The notes under the pieces: generated by a model | Seen by the model: only the letters and a program-made list of their open reading frames with translations | What the model was told of the DNA's origin: nothing | Databases searched by the model: none | Program-made: the position numbers and the translations under genes | From: Woeseia sp. | GTDB lineage: Bacteria > Pseudomonadota > Gammaproteobacteria > Steroidobacterales > Woeseiaceae | Assembly (NCBI GenBank): GCA_021773015.1 | Contig: JAJFKW010000001.1 | Location: 2,587,305-2,651,304 of the forward strand | DNA length: 64,000 nt | Direction: 5' to 3' | Shown: piece by piece, positions 9,334-17,800 of the stretch | Numbering within the stretch: position 1 is the first letter of the stretch | Layout: every line of letters starts with the position of its first letter

Positions 9334-9349
9334 CCCGCAGATTTGCGGG
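9334..9349 (-). terminator. Terminator-like hairpin in the pilM-PBP1A gap
   Basis: A perfect 6-bp stem CCCGCA/TGCGGG with a 4-base loop. Read on the minus strand the stem is followed by TCTTTTCC, which resembles an intrinsic terminator. No gene is recognised upstream on that strand, so it would end a short transcript starting in the PBP1A leader region or act as an attenuator far upstream of pilM. Confidence 0.3.
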
Positions 9350-9533
9350 CCGCCGCGCCCGCAACCGCCACAATTCGCCACATTGTGTGCATTCTCGGCA
9401 GCGCGTGGCTATCATCCGCCGATTGAGTGATTGGACCGAGCGGAAGCGACTTTTTGACGTGGTACAAGACCACGGATTATGGGCGGCCAGCAAACGGTCT
9501 TTACCCCCGCAAAATTGCTGAATTCGCCTCAAA

Positions 9534-12311
9534 ATGACGGAGAATCTGGACATCGCAAGCAAAACCCGCAAAAACAAGCTAAAAAAGGGCCGGCCCGCAT
9601 ATGTTCGATGGCTGGTCCTTGCTGCCGGGTTGGGTTTTGCTGCGACGCTTGGCATCGTCGCCTCGGTCATCGGCGCTTTTTATTATGTTGCCCCCGGCCT
9701 GCCACCCGCCGAGACCATTCGCGAAATCCCGCTGCAGATTCCATTGCGAATTTTTTCTCGCGATGGGCGGCTCATTGATGAAGTGGGCGAGAGGCGGCGG
9801 ACGCCGATTACTTATGCCGATCTGCCCAAACATGTAATCGATGCGTTTGTTGCAGCCGAAGATCGCCGCTTCTTTGTGCATCCGGGAGTGGATTACCAGG
9901 GCATACTGCGCGCCGGCTGGCTGCTCGCTAAGACGGGGGAAATTAGCGGCGGCGGCAGCACACTGACCCAACAACTTGCGCGTGACTATTTTTTGACGCG
10001 CGAGCAAATATTTACACGAAAAATTCGCGAAGCTTTTCTCGCTTACAAAATTGAGCAGGAATTTAGCAAGCAGGAAATCCTCGCACTTTTCTTGAATAAG
10101 ATGTTCTTCGGCCAGCGCGCCTACGGCGTCGCCGCAGCTGCGCAAGTCTACTTTGGAAAAAATCTAGCGGACGTTAATGCCGCCGAGGCGGCAACACTGG
10201 CTGGAGTATTACCGGCGCCCTCCGATTACAATCCCGTGACCAGTGCAAAAAAGGCGGCAGTGCGCAGAGGTTACGTTCTTGGACGCATGCATGATCTCGA
10301 TTTTCTTACTGACGTCCAATACGCTGATGCAACAAATTTCCCTGTCGAATCTCGGTTACACGGCACCGCGTCAGAGCTGTTAGCGCCCTACGTCGGCGAA
10401 ATGGTGCGCCAAGAGATGATCAAGCGGTTCGGAGAAAAAGCAACTTATTCCTCCGGTTACAAAGTCGTCACCACACTAGACTCGACAATGCAGACCGCCG
10501 CAAATTATTCGCTGCGCAATGGCTTGCTCGAATTCACACGCCGCCGCGGTTTTCGCGGCGCGATTGCCAGAACCGAAGTCACCCCAGAAGTGTTGCAGCA
10601 AGACTACGCCAACTGGCCCGAGGAATTGCAGCTGCATCTTGGCGACCATAACAACCCGGGCAGTCTCATGGTTGCTGTTGTGACTGCAATCGACGAAGAA
10701 TCCAACAACGCCGAAGTGGTATTGCAAACGGGTGAGCGTGTGAGTTTGCCATGGCACGGCATCGACTGGGCAAATCCATACTTCGACCCGGAATCATTCG
10801 GACCGGCACCGAAGACGGTCGCCGAAGTATTGTTGCCTGGCGACTTCGTCTACGTGATGCCAATTACAATCGGCGGCTACGCGCTTGCGCAATTGCCGTT
10901 GGCGCAGTCGGCTCTAGTTTCAGTAGACCCCAATGACGGCGCCATCACGGCACTCGCTGGCGGCTATGACTTCACCATAAGCAAATTCAATCGCGTAACG
11001 CAGGCGATTCGCCAGCCGGGATCTTCGTTTAAGCCTTTCACTTACGCCGCTGCCTTGCACAACGGCAACTCACTTGCCACGATCGTTGCGGATTTACCGG
11101 TCGTCATTAACTCCGCTGCATTGGAGCGTCTCTGGCGACCGATTAATTACAGTGGCCGTTTTTACGGCCCCCAACGAGTCAGAGAGGCACTGATTAAATC
11201 GATGAATCTGGCCTCCGTACGTCTCTTGCTGGATCACACTGGTATCGGCAATACGGTGCGTTATCTTGCGCCGTTTGGCTTTAACGAGGGCGCGCTACCG
11301 CGCAACGGTTCGTTGGCCCTCGGCGGCGGCAATGCAACTCCATTGGACATGGCACAAGCTTATTCGGTGTTCGCGAATGGCGGCTATTCGGTTCAGCCTT
11401 ACGTTATTGACAGCATTACTGACGCAACAGACAAAATCGTTTATCGCGCGAATCCGGCAACAGTTTGCCGAGAGTGTGAAATCAGCAAACCGCAAAAGTT
11501 TGGGTCCACACCAGTCGTCAGATCTGCCACACCAATGCGTCGCGATACCCGCCAGCTTCTTGATAACGCTGACAACCCTGAGTCGGCCAACGATGACGCT
11601 GCAATTGCAGAGGCGCAATCGCCAATTGACTTGTTTCCTGGTGTCGACGTTGAATTGCTATCCCTGGACCAGCTGGCAGTACTGGCCGAGAGTTATAGAC
11701 CAAATGCCAACGAAGCGCCGAAACTATTTACAGATGTAAACGTAGCGCCGCGCATTATTTCCGAACAGATTGCGTATCTGATTCAGGACGCCATGCGCGA
11801 CGTAATTCGCCGCGGTACCGGTATTCGCGCGTGGCGAGCGCTAGGTCGCAACGATCTCTCAGGCAAGACTGGAACATCAAACGATGGACGTGACGCGTGG
11901 TTCGCCGGATTTAACAGTGACATGGTCGGCATCGTTTGGGTCGGTTACGACGATCACAAACCGCTTGGTCCGCGCGAGGAAGGTTCACGAACCGCGTTAC
12001 CCATTTGGAATCAGTTTATGCTTCGCGTGATAAGTGGCAGGCCGTTGGCTGCGATGCCCGTCCCCGATGGCATAATTACGGTTAGAATAAACAAGAAGAC
12101 TGGTTGTCCGGCGACCGCCAGCGACCCGCTAGAGCAGGTGATGTTTGAGAAATTTCGCGAAGATAATGTCCCGGAATGCGACATGGCGATTGATCCGATA
12201 AACCTATTTAATAGCTCTGATGATGCCGACGACGAAGACACTACGGACGAGTTGCTGCAAGAGGGCGAAGAGGCCGAGGAGCAGCCAAAGCCCGATGACT
12301 CGCTCTTCTAG
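9534..12311 (+). CDS. mrcA: Penicillin-binding protein 1A, bifunctional peptidoglycan synthase
   Basis: Polymerises lipid II and cross-links glycan strands in the periplasm. The 925-residue protein has a cytoplasmic basic N-terminus, one membrane helix (about residues 25-50), then a glycosyltransferase-51 domain with the catalytic Glu109 in EDRRFF and the GGGSTLTQQLARDYF signature. Next come an OB-like insert and a transpeptidase domain with S497-S-F-K500 (SxxK), a SMN motif (SxN) and K778-T-G-T-S. The C-terminal tail is acidic (DDADDEDTTDE). Divergent transcription from pilMNOPQ is the standard arrangement (ponA/mrcA next to pilM). A roughly 90-residue acidic insertion between about 640 and 730 is longer than I would expect and may be disordered. 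Confidence 0.96.
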   Translation: MTENLDIASKTRKNKLKKGRPAYVRWLVLAAGLGFAATLGIVASVIGAFYYVAPGLPPAETIREIPLQIPLRIFSRDGRLIDEVGERRRTPITYADLPKHVIDAFVAAEDRRFFVHPGVDYQGILRAGWLLAKTGEISGGGSTLTQQLARDYFLTREQIFTRKIREAFLAYKIEQEFSKQEILALFLNKMFFGQRAYGVAAAAQVYFGKNLADVNAAEAATLAGVLPAPSDYNPVTSAKKAAVRRGYVLGRMHDLDFLTDVQYADATNFPVESRLHGTASELLAPYVGEMVRQEMIKRFGEKATYSSGYKVVTTLDSTMQTAANYSLRNGLLEFTRRRGFRGAIARTEVTPEVLQQDYANWPEELQLHLGDHNNPGSLMVAVVTAIDEESNNAEVVLQTGERVSLPWHGIDWANPYFDPESFGPAPKTVAEVLLPGDFVYVMPITIGGYALAQLPLAQSALVSVDPNDGAITALAGGYDFTISKFNRVTQAIRQPGSSFKPFTYAAALHNGNSLATIVADLPVVINSAALERLWRPINYSGRFYGPQRVREALIKSMNLASVRLLLDHTGIGNTVRYLAPFGFNEGALPRNGSLALGGGNATPLDMAQAYSVFANGGYSVQPYVIDSITDATDKIVYRANPATVCRECEISKPQKFGSTPVVRSATPMRRDTRQLLDNADNPESANDDAAIAEAQSPIDLFPGVDVELLSLDQLAVLAESYRPNANEAPKLFTDVNVAPRIISEQIAYLIQDAMRDVIRRGTGIRAWRALGRNDLSGKTGTSNDGRDAWFAGFNSDMVGIVWVGYDDHKPLGPREEGSRTALPIWNQFMLRVISGRPLAAMPVPDGIITVRINKKTGCPATASDPLEQVMFEKFREDNVPECDMAIDPINLFNSSDDADDEDTTDELLQEGEEAEEQPKPDDSLF

Positions 12312-12373
12312 CGCTTTGGAAATTCGAGTCAGCAAGCAGATTTGCTTCTATCTTCTATAAAAGAGTTAGGAAC

Positions 12374-13006
12374 GTGCCTAGAAAATCGACGAATGGCAGC
12401 GACCGTGCACGCACATTGTTGGCCCAAGAAGCTGCACGCATTATTGTAGAGCAAGGTATCCAAGACTATTGGATCGCGAAAGTAAAGGCGGCGGAGCGAT
12501 TAGGCATGCAAGACCGCGGGTCGTTGCCCGGCAATAGCGAAATCGAACAGGCGGTTGCCGAGCACCTGCAATTGTTCGGTCGCGAATCTCACCTCGATTT
12601 GCTTGCCGGCTTACGGCATACCGCGGTGACGGTAATGGATATGCTGAGCACTTTTGCTCCCCGCTTGGTGGGGCCGGTCCTAAGTGGTACCGCGGCCATC
12701 AACTCAGCGATCAATCTGCATCTATTCGTTGATAACCCTGATGCCGTGGCCCTGAAATTACAGGAGCATAACGTCAGCTATCGTCCGTTTGATCGGCGGC
12801 TAAAAAGTCGGCGCGGCCAAACAGAGACGTTTGCGGCATTTAGATTCATGCAAAGTGAAGCGCCCGTGGAAGCAACGGTGTTTCCCGTGGATGGCGTACG
12901 GCAAGCGCCCATCAGTCCGATAGACGGCAAGCCAATGCGGCGCGCCGATCGGAACACGGTCATGGGTTTGCTGGAAGGACCAGCAAACTCGCATTCCGAG
13001 AGTTGA
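12374..13006 (+). CDS. Conserved hypothetical protein, possible degenerate nucleotidyltransferase
   Basis: A 210-residue cytoplasmic protein with a GTG start preceded by TTAGGA. I do not recognise the family with certainty. The N-terminus (RARTLLAQEAARIIVEQGI) is helical. The middle, RLVGPVLSGTAAINSAINLH followed by LFVDNPDAVALKLQEHNV, resembles the layout of MNT-type nucleotidyltransferases (GSxxxG...S-D-hD-hh), but the catalytic Asp pair is replaced (AINLHLF), so activity is doubtful. It lies 62 bp downstream of the PBP1A gene on the same strand and convergent to gltA. The stop is 48 bp from the gltA stop. Function unknown. Confidence 0.75.
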   Translation: MPRKSTNGSDRARTLLAQEAARIIVEQGIQDYWIAKVKAAERLGMQDRGSLPGNSEIEQAVAEHLQLFGRESHLDLLAGLRHTAVTVMDMLSTFAPRLVGPVLSGTAAINSAINLHLFVDNPDAVALKLQEHNVSYRPFDRRLKSRRGQTETFAAFRFMQSEAPVEATVFPVDGVRQAPISPIDGKPMRRADRNTVMGLLEGPANSHSES

Positions 13007-13054
13007 CGCTGCAGGATCTGCTAGCGCGGAAATTGCGCGAGTAGCCGGATCGGG

Positions 13055-14353
13055 TTAGCCGCGCTTGCTGACTTCAACATAGTCCCGTTGCGCGGGACCC
13101 GTATACAGCTGTCTCGGACGGCTGATTCGACCGCTCGGATCGGTGATCATCTCCTGCCAGTGAGCCACCCAACCAACCGTTCTACCGATAGCAAACATGA
13201 CGGTAAACAATGATGTTGGGATGCCGAGCGCGCGATAAATAATTCCCGAATAGAAATCGACGTTTGGATAAAGATTTTTCTCGATGAAATAGTCGTCCTT
13301 CAACGCAACCTGTTCGAGCTCCAACGCCAGTTCAAACAATGGCGAATCAGTGCGACCGAGCTGCTTCAATACTTTGTGACACATTTCGCGAATGATGGTC
13401 GCGCGTGGATCGAAGTTTTTGTACACCCGATGCCCGAAACCCATCAGCCGAAACGGGTCGCTCTTGTCTTTCGCTTTTTCGACGTACTTCGCGATGTTCT
13501 TTTTATCGCCGATCTCTTTCAACATACGCAGCACCGCTTCGTTGGCACCGCCATGAGCAGGGCCCCACAATGCCGAAATACCAGCCGCGATTGCCGAATA
13601 CGGATTTGCGCCTGAGCTACCGGCCATGCGAACAGTAGATGTAGAGCAGTTTTGCTCATGATCGGCGTGTAGGATAAATAAGAGATCGAGCGCTTCAGCT
13701 GCAATCGGACTGATCTCGTAAGGCTCGGCCGGCACTGCGAAGAACATGTGCAGCAAGTTCTCACAATAGTTTAGATCGTTACGCGGATATACAAACGGCT
13801 GGCCCATGTTCAGTTTAAGCGCTGCCGCCGCAATGGTCGGCAACTTCGCCAGGATGCGGTGTGCAAATACATTGCGGACATCCGGATTGTTGATGTCCAT
13901 TGTGTCGTGATAGTAGGCGGACATTGAACCAACGACTGCAGACAGCATAGCCATTGGGTGGGCGTCGTATCGAAAGCCTTTGAAGAAGCTCAGCATGCCT
14001 TCGTTTAGCATGGTGTGGCGGGTGATCGAGGTATCGAATTCTTCCAGCTCAATCTTGCTGGGAAGGTCGCCGTATAACAGCAGATACGCCACCTCGATAA
14101 AATTCGATTGCGCGGCCAGTTGCTCAACTGGGTAGCCGCGATACATAAGGACGCCTTTCTCACCGTCGATGAACGTGATATCGCTAGCACAGCTACCCGT
14201 CGCGACAAAGCCCGGGTCGTAGGTAAATACACCGGCATCTCTGTAAAGACGACCGATATCAATCACATTGGGTTCGAGCGTGCCTTTGCGCACCGGCAAA
14301 TCTAACGTGGTTGCGCCATCGGGACTGGTCAGTTTAAACGCGTCTTCGGTCAT
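13055..14353 (-). CDS. gltA: Citrate synthase
   Basis: Condenses oxaloacetate with acetyl-CoA, the entry step of the TCA cycle. The 432-residue length matches the hexameric, NADH-inhibited type of Gram-negative bacteria. The N-terminal [20 protein letters not shown] segment, the [15 protein letters not shown] His region, [13 protein letters not shown], and the catalytic Asp region [16 protein letters not shown] are all present. The ATG at 14353 is preceded by GGAAGGA, which decides the start over a longer open frame reaching 14443. Monocistronic: rpmE lies upstream on the same strand 199 bp away and the neighbour downstream is convergent. Confidence 0.97.
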   Translation of the reverse strand: MTEDAFKLTSPDGATTLDLPVRKGTLEPNVIDIGRLYRDAGVFTYDPGFVATGSCASDITFIDGEKGVLMYRGYPVEQLAAQSNFIEVAYLLLYGDLPSKIELEEFDTSITRHTMLNEGMLSFFKGFRYDAHPMAMLSAVVGSMSAYYHDTMDINNPDVRNVFAHRILAKLPTIAAAALKLNMGQPFVYPRNDLNYCENLLHMFFAVPAEPYEISPIAAEALDLLFILHADHEQNCSTSTVRMAGSSGANPYSAIAAGISALWGPAHGGANEAVLRMLKEIGDKKNIAKYVEKAKDKSDPFRLMGFGHRVYKNFDPRATIIREMCHKVLKQLGRTDSPLFELALELEQVALKDDYFIEKNLYPNVDFYSGIIYRALGIPTSLFTVMFAIGRTVGWVAHWQEMITDPSGRISRPRQLYTGPAQRDYVEVSKRG

Positions 14354-14477
14354 ATCCTTCCTTTTGGAATTCAACCACGCAGGGCGTGGACTTGGGGCGA
14401 GCGCACGCAGCCGTGCCAACACCCATGGTGCCGCAACCGTCAATATCGATCAAACGTGGCTAACGCTTTTCGCAGAC

Positions 14478-14504
14478 TCGAGCACAACGCGACGTCGTGC
14501 TCGA
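14478..14504. repeat. Inverted repeat in the gltA upstream region
   Basis: An 8-bp perfect arm pair TCGAGCAC/GTGCTCGA enclosing a further ACG-CGA-CGT mini-stem with a single A/C mismatch between. It lies about 125 bp upstream of the gltA ATG and about 50 bp past the rpmE stop. It lacks a U-tract on either strand, so a protein-binding site or mRNA structure is as likely as termination. Confidence 0.35.
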
Positions 14505-14552
14505 CTACACAACCGGACCGCAGATGATCCGCTTTTATTTCCGCCTTCGTTT

Positions 14553-14756
14553 TTAGCTCATTCCGTACTTGCGTCGGAATTTGTCTACCCGGCCACCCGT
14601 ATCGACAATCTTTTGCTTGCCGGTATAGAACGGATGGCACGCCGAACAGACTTCGATCACCAGATCTTCGCCTAACGTGGAGCGGGTCTGGAATTCGTTA
14701 CCGCAACTACAGGTGACGTTGATATCAGAGTAGTTGGGATGAATGTCGGCTTTCAT
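14553..14756 (-). CDS. rpmE: 50S ribosomal protein L31, zinc-binding form
   Basis: A 67-residue component of the large ribosomal subunit. It starts [20 protein letters not shown] and keeps the four zinc-ligand cysteines (CSC near residue 16 and CSAC near residue 37), so this is the Cys-containing (C+) paralogue rather than the zinc-independent RpmE2 type. The ATG is preceded by AAGGA at a usable distance, and a good sigma70-type promoter lies at 14800-14828. Zinc-responsive exchange of L31 paralogues is known in other bacteria; no Zur box is evident here. Confidence 0.96.
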   Translation of the reverse strand: MKADIHPNYSDINVTCSCGNEFQTRSTLGEDLVIEVCSACHPFYTGKQKIVDTGGRVDKFRRKYGMS

Positions 14757-14799
14757 TTCAGATCGTCCTTATCAGGATGCGGCACGAAAAAGGGCGCGT

Positions 14800-14828
14800 A
14801 ATATAAAGCTAAGTGGCGCGCTTAGCAA
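14800..14828 (-). promoter_or_regulatory. Sigma70-type promoter of rpmE with a dyad in the spacer
   Basis: Minus-strand -35 TTGCTA (4/6) and -10 TATATT (5/6) separated by exactly 17 bp, with the start codon about 45 bp from the -10. Positions 14808-14826 form the inverted repeat GCTAAG/CTTAGC spanning the spacer and the edge of the -35 box, an ideal place for a repressor. Confidence 0.55.
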
Positions 14829-15170
14829 GCCCAAATATGGCTTTCCAATGCAGCGATGGCAGTTGGCGAGGCGCACGCCATAGTTATCCACAAAACCTGT
14901 GGATAACGTTGTGGAAGAAAATTGAGTGAGTGAGCTAAGTGAGGATTTTTAAAGAGCCGTTTGCAAAATGACTATTTTGTGTCCAATTTTATCTTCTCTT
15001 ACTTTTCAAAGAGTTATGGATCATATTGGACAGCGAAACTGAAATGGCCCGCGTATTACACGGAAAAAATAGGTAAACCATCAACATTGTGCATAAACGG
15101 TCGCGTCAATTTGGCTGAGGAAGCAAGATTATGCTGGCAAAACGGCGATGTATAGACAGAAAATTGTCCA
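14829..15170. other. Non-coding region between hemW and rpmE
   Basis: About 340 bp with no gene I can support. It contains the DnaA-box pair at 14884-14906 and an AT-rich stretch (14930-15060). A short open frame at 14961-15155 has no ribosome binding site and a composition unlike a real protein. I see no strong intrinsic terminator for hemW. Confidence 0.5.
14884..14906. promoter_or_regulatory. Head-to-head pair of perfect DnaA boxes
   Basis: TTATCCACA and its reverse complement TGTGGATAA, separated by 5 bp, both exact matches to the strong DnaA box consensus. They lie about 130 bp upstream of rpmE in a gap that is AT-rich on the far side (14907-15060). The same bases can fold as a hairpin. 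DnaA titration, reactivation (DARS-like) or transcription control are all possible. Confidence 0.5.
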
Positions 15171-16352
15171 CTATTGCGGCGGCCGGGCCGGCAAGAATCG
15201 GCCTTGGAGGTCGTTTAGAAAGCGCAGACCCAATCCGGTGGGCCGCCAGTGCCCGATCTGATCGACAGACATCAGCTTATCGTCCAGCGCCCGCCGCAAC
15301 GCGGGCTCGACCCGCGTCATAGGCTGGGCCGTGCGTTCACTAAACGTGCGCTCCGAAAAGCCTTGTGGAAGGCGTAATGCATTGAGCATGAATTCGAAGC
15401 CGACATCCGCTGGCGTAATTGCTTGCGGTGGCGCCTCGATATTTCCGGACTCCGCCTGTTCCAAGTAGCTCAACGGGTGCGCGGACTTTTGATAGCGAAA
15501 AATATTGCCGTCGAGGTCGGTGAATTTGCCGTGACTGCCCGCACCAATCGCCAGATAGTCGCCAAACTGCCAATAATTTAGGTTGTGGCGACAGCGGTAG
15601 CCCTCTGCTGCAAACGCTGAAATTTCATATTGTTGGTAACCCGCCGCGCTGAGCAAGCGCAGGCCCATCTCCTGAATCGACCAACAAAGATCATCGTCCG
15701 GCAAACCAGCAGGCGGGCGGCTATAAAACACCGTGTTCGGCTCTAACGTGAGTTGATAGTAGGAAATGTGGGTTGGCGACAGCGCAACTGCTTGTTCAAT
15801 ATCGTAATTGGCCATTGCAAGATTCTGCCCAGGCAGGCCGAACATAAGATCAATATTGATATTCTCGAAGCCCGCGTCGTGCGCCGCTGAATATGCCGCG
15901 ATAATTTCCTCGGGTCCATGTATGCGGCCGAGGGCGCGTAGCGATGTTGCGGAAAAACTCTGTGCGCCAAGTGACAGCCGATTGACACCAGCTCGTAAGT
16001 ATCCGACAGGGTCACCTCGCTCGACCGTGCCGGGGTTCGCTTCCATCGTGATCTCGGCGTCACTTGCCAGACCGAGTTTGTCGGCAACTGCGTCCAGAAT
16101 TGTTGCAATATCGCTCGCCGCAAACAAACTGGGTGTTCCGCCGCCGATGAAAACGCTTTCGATAGTTCGCTGATTGGCCCGCTCACGCTCAGACTCGATA
16201 TCAGCGAGCAGCGCATCAACATAGCGTGCAAACGGTGCGTTGTCGCCGGCCCGATGCGAATTGAAGTCGCAGTAAGGGCATTTTTTCACGCACCACGGCA
16301 AATGAATGTAAAGCGATAGTGGCGGCACTGCTCGAGGATGTTCGGCAGTCAC
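15171..16352 (-). CDS. hemW: Radical SAM heme chaperone HemW
   Basis: HemW-type protein (formerly annotated as a coproporphyrinogen III oxidase-like protein) that binds heme and inserts it into membrane cytochromes. The radical-SAM cluster motif is WCVKKCPYCDF (CxxxCxxC) near the N-terminus, followed by the HemN-family VFIGGGTPSLF and EANPGTVE segments. The GTG at 16352 gives 393 residues, close to the family's length; a longer frame to 16463 would overlap rdgB with a basic tail unlike homologues. It begins 5 bp after the rdgB stop. The rph-rdgB-hemW order is common in gammaproteobacteria. Its presence fits the heme-copper oxidase genes in this window. Confidence 0.92.
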   Translation of the reverse strand: MTAEHPRAVPPLSLYIHLPWCVKKCPYCDFNSHRAGDNAPFARYVDALLADIESERERANQRTIESVFIGGGTPSLFAASDIATILDAVADKLGLASDAEITMEANPGTVERGDPVGYLRAGVNRLSLGAQSFSATSLRALGRIHGPEEIIAAYSAAHDAGFENINIDLMFGLPGQNLAMANYDIEQAVALSPTHISYYQLTLEPNTVFYSRPPAGLPDDDLCWSIQEMGLRLLSAAGYQQYEISAFAAEGYRCRHNLNYWQFGDYLAIGAGSHGKFTDLDGNIFRYQKSAHPLSYLEQAESGNIEAPPQAITPADVGFEFMLNALRLPQGFSERTFSERTAQPMTRVEPALRRALDDKLMSVDQIGHWRPTGLGLRFLNDLQGRFLPARPPQ

Positions 16353-16357
16353 TTTTT

Positions 16358-16978
16358 CTAGCCGCCGTTTAAGCTGGCGCTTAGTTGCTGTGCCAGCTGG
16401 CGAAACGCTTGTCCGCGATGACTTTTCTGATTTTTTTGTGCCGCGGTCAGCTCCGCCGCGCACTTTTGAGCTTCGTTATCGTAAAAAACAGGATCGTAGC
16501 CAAACCCGCCGCTACCGTTGGGCGCGCTAGCGATGCTGCCTTTCCATACCCCTTTAGCGACCAATGGATCGCGCTGTGAATTTGGAAACACCGCCACGGC
16601 CACGCAGTGGAAGGCTGCGGCCCGCTGCGACGCAACGACATTGCCAAGGCGTTTGATCAGCAGCGCAACGTTTTCTGCATCACTCGCCCCCAGGCCCGCG
16701 AATCTGGCGCTGTGCACGCCGGGCGCGCCATCCAGTGCGTCGACGGCAAGCCCCGAATCGTCGGCAATGGCCATCAGTCCGGTCGCCGTCGCAGCGTGTT
16801 TGGCTTTTAGTAGCGCGTTATCGAGAAAAGTCGTGCCCGTTTCGTCTACCGGCTCAATGCCGAATTCAGATTGTGCGGTGATCGCAATTTCGACCTCGGC
16901 CAGCACCAGAATCTCGCTAATCTCCCGCAGTTTTCCAGTATTGCTCGTCGCCATAACAGCGCGCAACGGCATTGTCAT
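16358..16978 (-). CDS. rdgB: XTP/dITP diphosphatase (non-canonical purine NTP pyrophosphatase)
   Basis: Hydrolyses dITP, XTP and related deaminated purine nucleotides to monophosphates, preventing their incorporation into DNA. The 206-residue product has the Ham1 signatures: VMATSNTGKLREI at the N-terminus, DETGTTFLDNALLKAKHAA, ADDSGLAVDALDGAPGVHSA and GSGGFGYDPVF. The C-terminus carries QKNQKSHRGQAF. It sits 50 bp downstream of rph and 5 bp upstream of hemW, all on the minus strand, so the three are probably one transcript. Confidence 0.96.
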   Translation of the reverse strand: MTMPLRAVMATSNTGKLREISEILVLAEVEIAITAQSEFGIEPVDETGTTFLDNALLKAKHAATATGLMAIADDSGLAVDALDGAPGVHSARFAGLGASDAENVALLIKRLGNVVASQRAAAFHCVAVAVFPNSQRDPLVAKGVWKGSIASAPNGSGGFGYDPVFYDNEAQKCAAELTAAQKNQKSHRGQAFRQLAQQLSASLNGG

Positions 16979-17028
16979 CGCGGAAGACCGTCAGTGGCCA
17001 GTCGAAGTCGTGCCGCAAACATCAGCGG

Positions 17029-17751
17029 CTAGGCAGCAGCAGCGATCGCTGCATTCTGGCATTCCATGATTTCTTGAATGCCTTTGGCCGCAAGACCGAG
17101 CATCGCGCTCAACTCATCTTGAGCGAAAGCGTGGCCTTCGGCAGTACCTTGTAGTTCGATGAAACGGCCGGCGTCGTTCATTACGACATTCATGTCGGTC
17201 TCCGCCTGTGAGTCCTCGGCATAGTCCAGATCAAGCACCGGCACACCTTCGAATATGCCGACAGAAATTGCCGCAAGTTGACCGTGGATTGGATTACGCT
17301 TTAGCTGTTGTTTCTTGCACAATCGATTTACGGCTAACACTAGGGCAACGTATGCGCCGCATATCGATGCAGTACGCGTACCGCCATCAGCCTGAATGAC
17401 GTCACAGTCCAGAGTGATCGATCGTTCGCCGAGCGCTTCAAGATCCGTGACGGCCCGCAGACTTCGTCCTATAAGCCGCTGTATTTCTTGCGTTCTGCCG
17501 CTTTGTTTACCGCGCGCCGCTTCGCGCCCGGAGCGAGTATGGGTTGCTCTGGGTAACATACCGTATTCGCCGGTCACCCAGCCTCGGCCGCTATTGCGCA
17601 TCCATCCAGGTACCCGGTTTTCGACGCTAGCTGTACACAACACTTTGGTGTCGCCGAAAACGGCCAAGACGCTACCCTCGGCATGGCTTGTGTAGTCGGT
17701 CGTAAACGTTAGTTGGCGAAGCTCGTTGGTTTCGCGGCCGCTCGGTCGCAT
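17029..17751 (-). CDS. rph: Ribonuclease PH
   Basis: Phosphorolytic 3'-5' exoribonuclease that trims the 3' ends of tRNA precursors. The 240-residue product starts [20 protein letters not shown]. It shows [37 protein letters not shown], the basic loop [17 protein letters not shown], and [18 protein letters not shown], which holds the catalytic acidic residues. Unlike the truncated E. coli K-12 allele, it is full-length. It is the first gene of the rph-rdgB-hemW group; the PP2C gene upstream on the same strand ends 49 bp before it. Confidence 0.97.
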   Translation of the reverse strand: MRPSGRETNELRQLTFTTDYTSHAEGSVLAVFGDTKVLCTASVENRVPGWMRNSGRGWVTGEYGMLPRATHTRSGREAARGKQSGRTQEIQRLIGRSLRAVTDLEALGERSITLDCDVIQADGGTRTASICGAYVALVLAVNRLCKKQQLKRNPIHGQLAAISVGIFEGVPVLDLDYAEDSQAETDMNVVMNDAGRFIELQGTAEGHAFAQDELSAMLGLAAKGIQEIMECQNAAIAAAA

Positions 17752-17800
17752 CGGGTTCTCCTGCTGGACTAAAACTACTATAACAACTTAACTGCTGCGG

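Larger units (their letters stand above)
9047..9533. other. Non-coding region between pilM and the PBP1A gene
   Basis: A 487-bp divergent gap that should carry promoters for pilMNOPQ (leftward) and the PBP1A gene (rightward). The half next to pilM is AT-rich and holds a CRP-like dyad at 9142-9157. The other half holds a minus-strand terminator-like hairpin at 9334-9349. Short open frames exist on the minus strand (for example 9153-9473 and 9175-9381), but none has a ribosome binding site or a recognisable family, so I do not call them genes. Confidence 0.6.

Noticed and set aside
9153-9473. Minus-strand frames of 106 and 68 codons between pilM and the PBP1A gene
   Set aside because: Two overlapping frames compete, neither has a ribosome binding site or recognisable family, and the gap needs to hold promoters.
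14884-15060. Replication origin (oriC) at the DnaA-box pair
   Set aside because: Only two boxes, no dnaA, dnaN or gidA genes nearby and no 13-mer-type unwinding repeats.
14961-15155. Small plus-strand frame upstream of rpmE
   Set aside because: AT-rich region, no ribosome binding site, not similar to anything I know.
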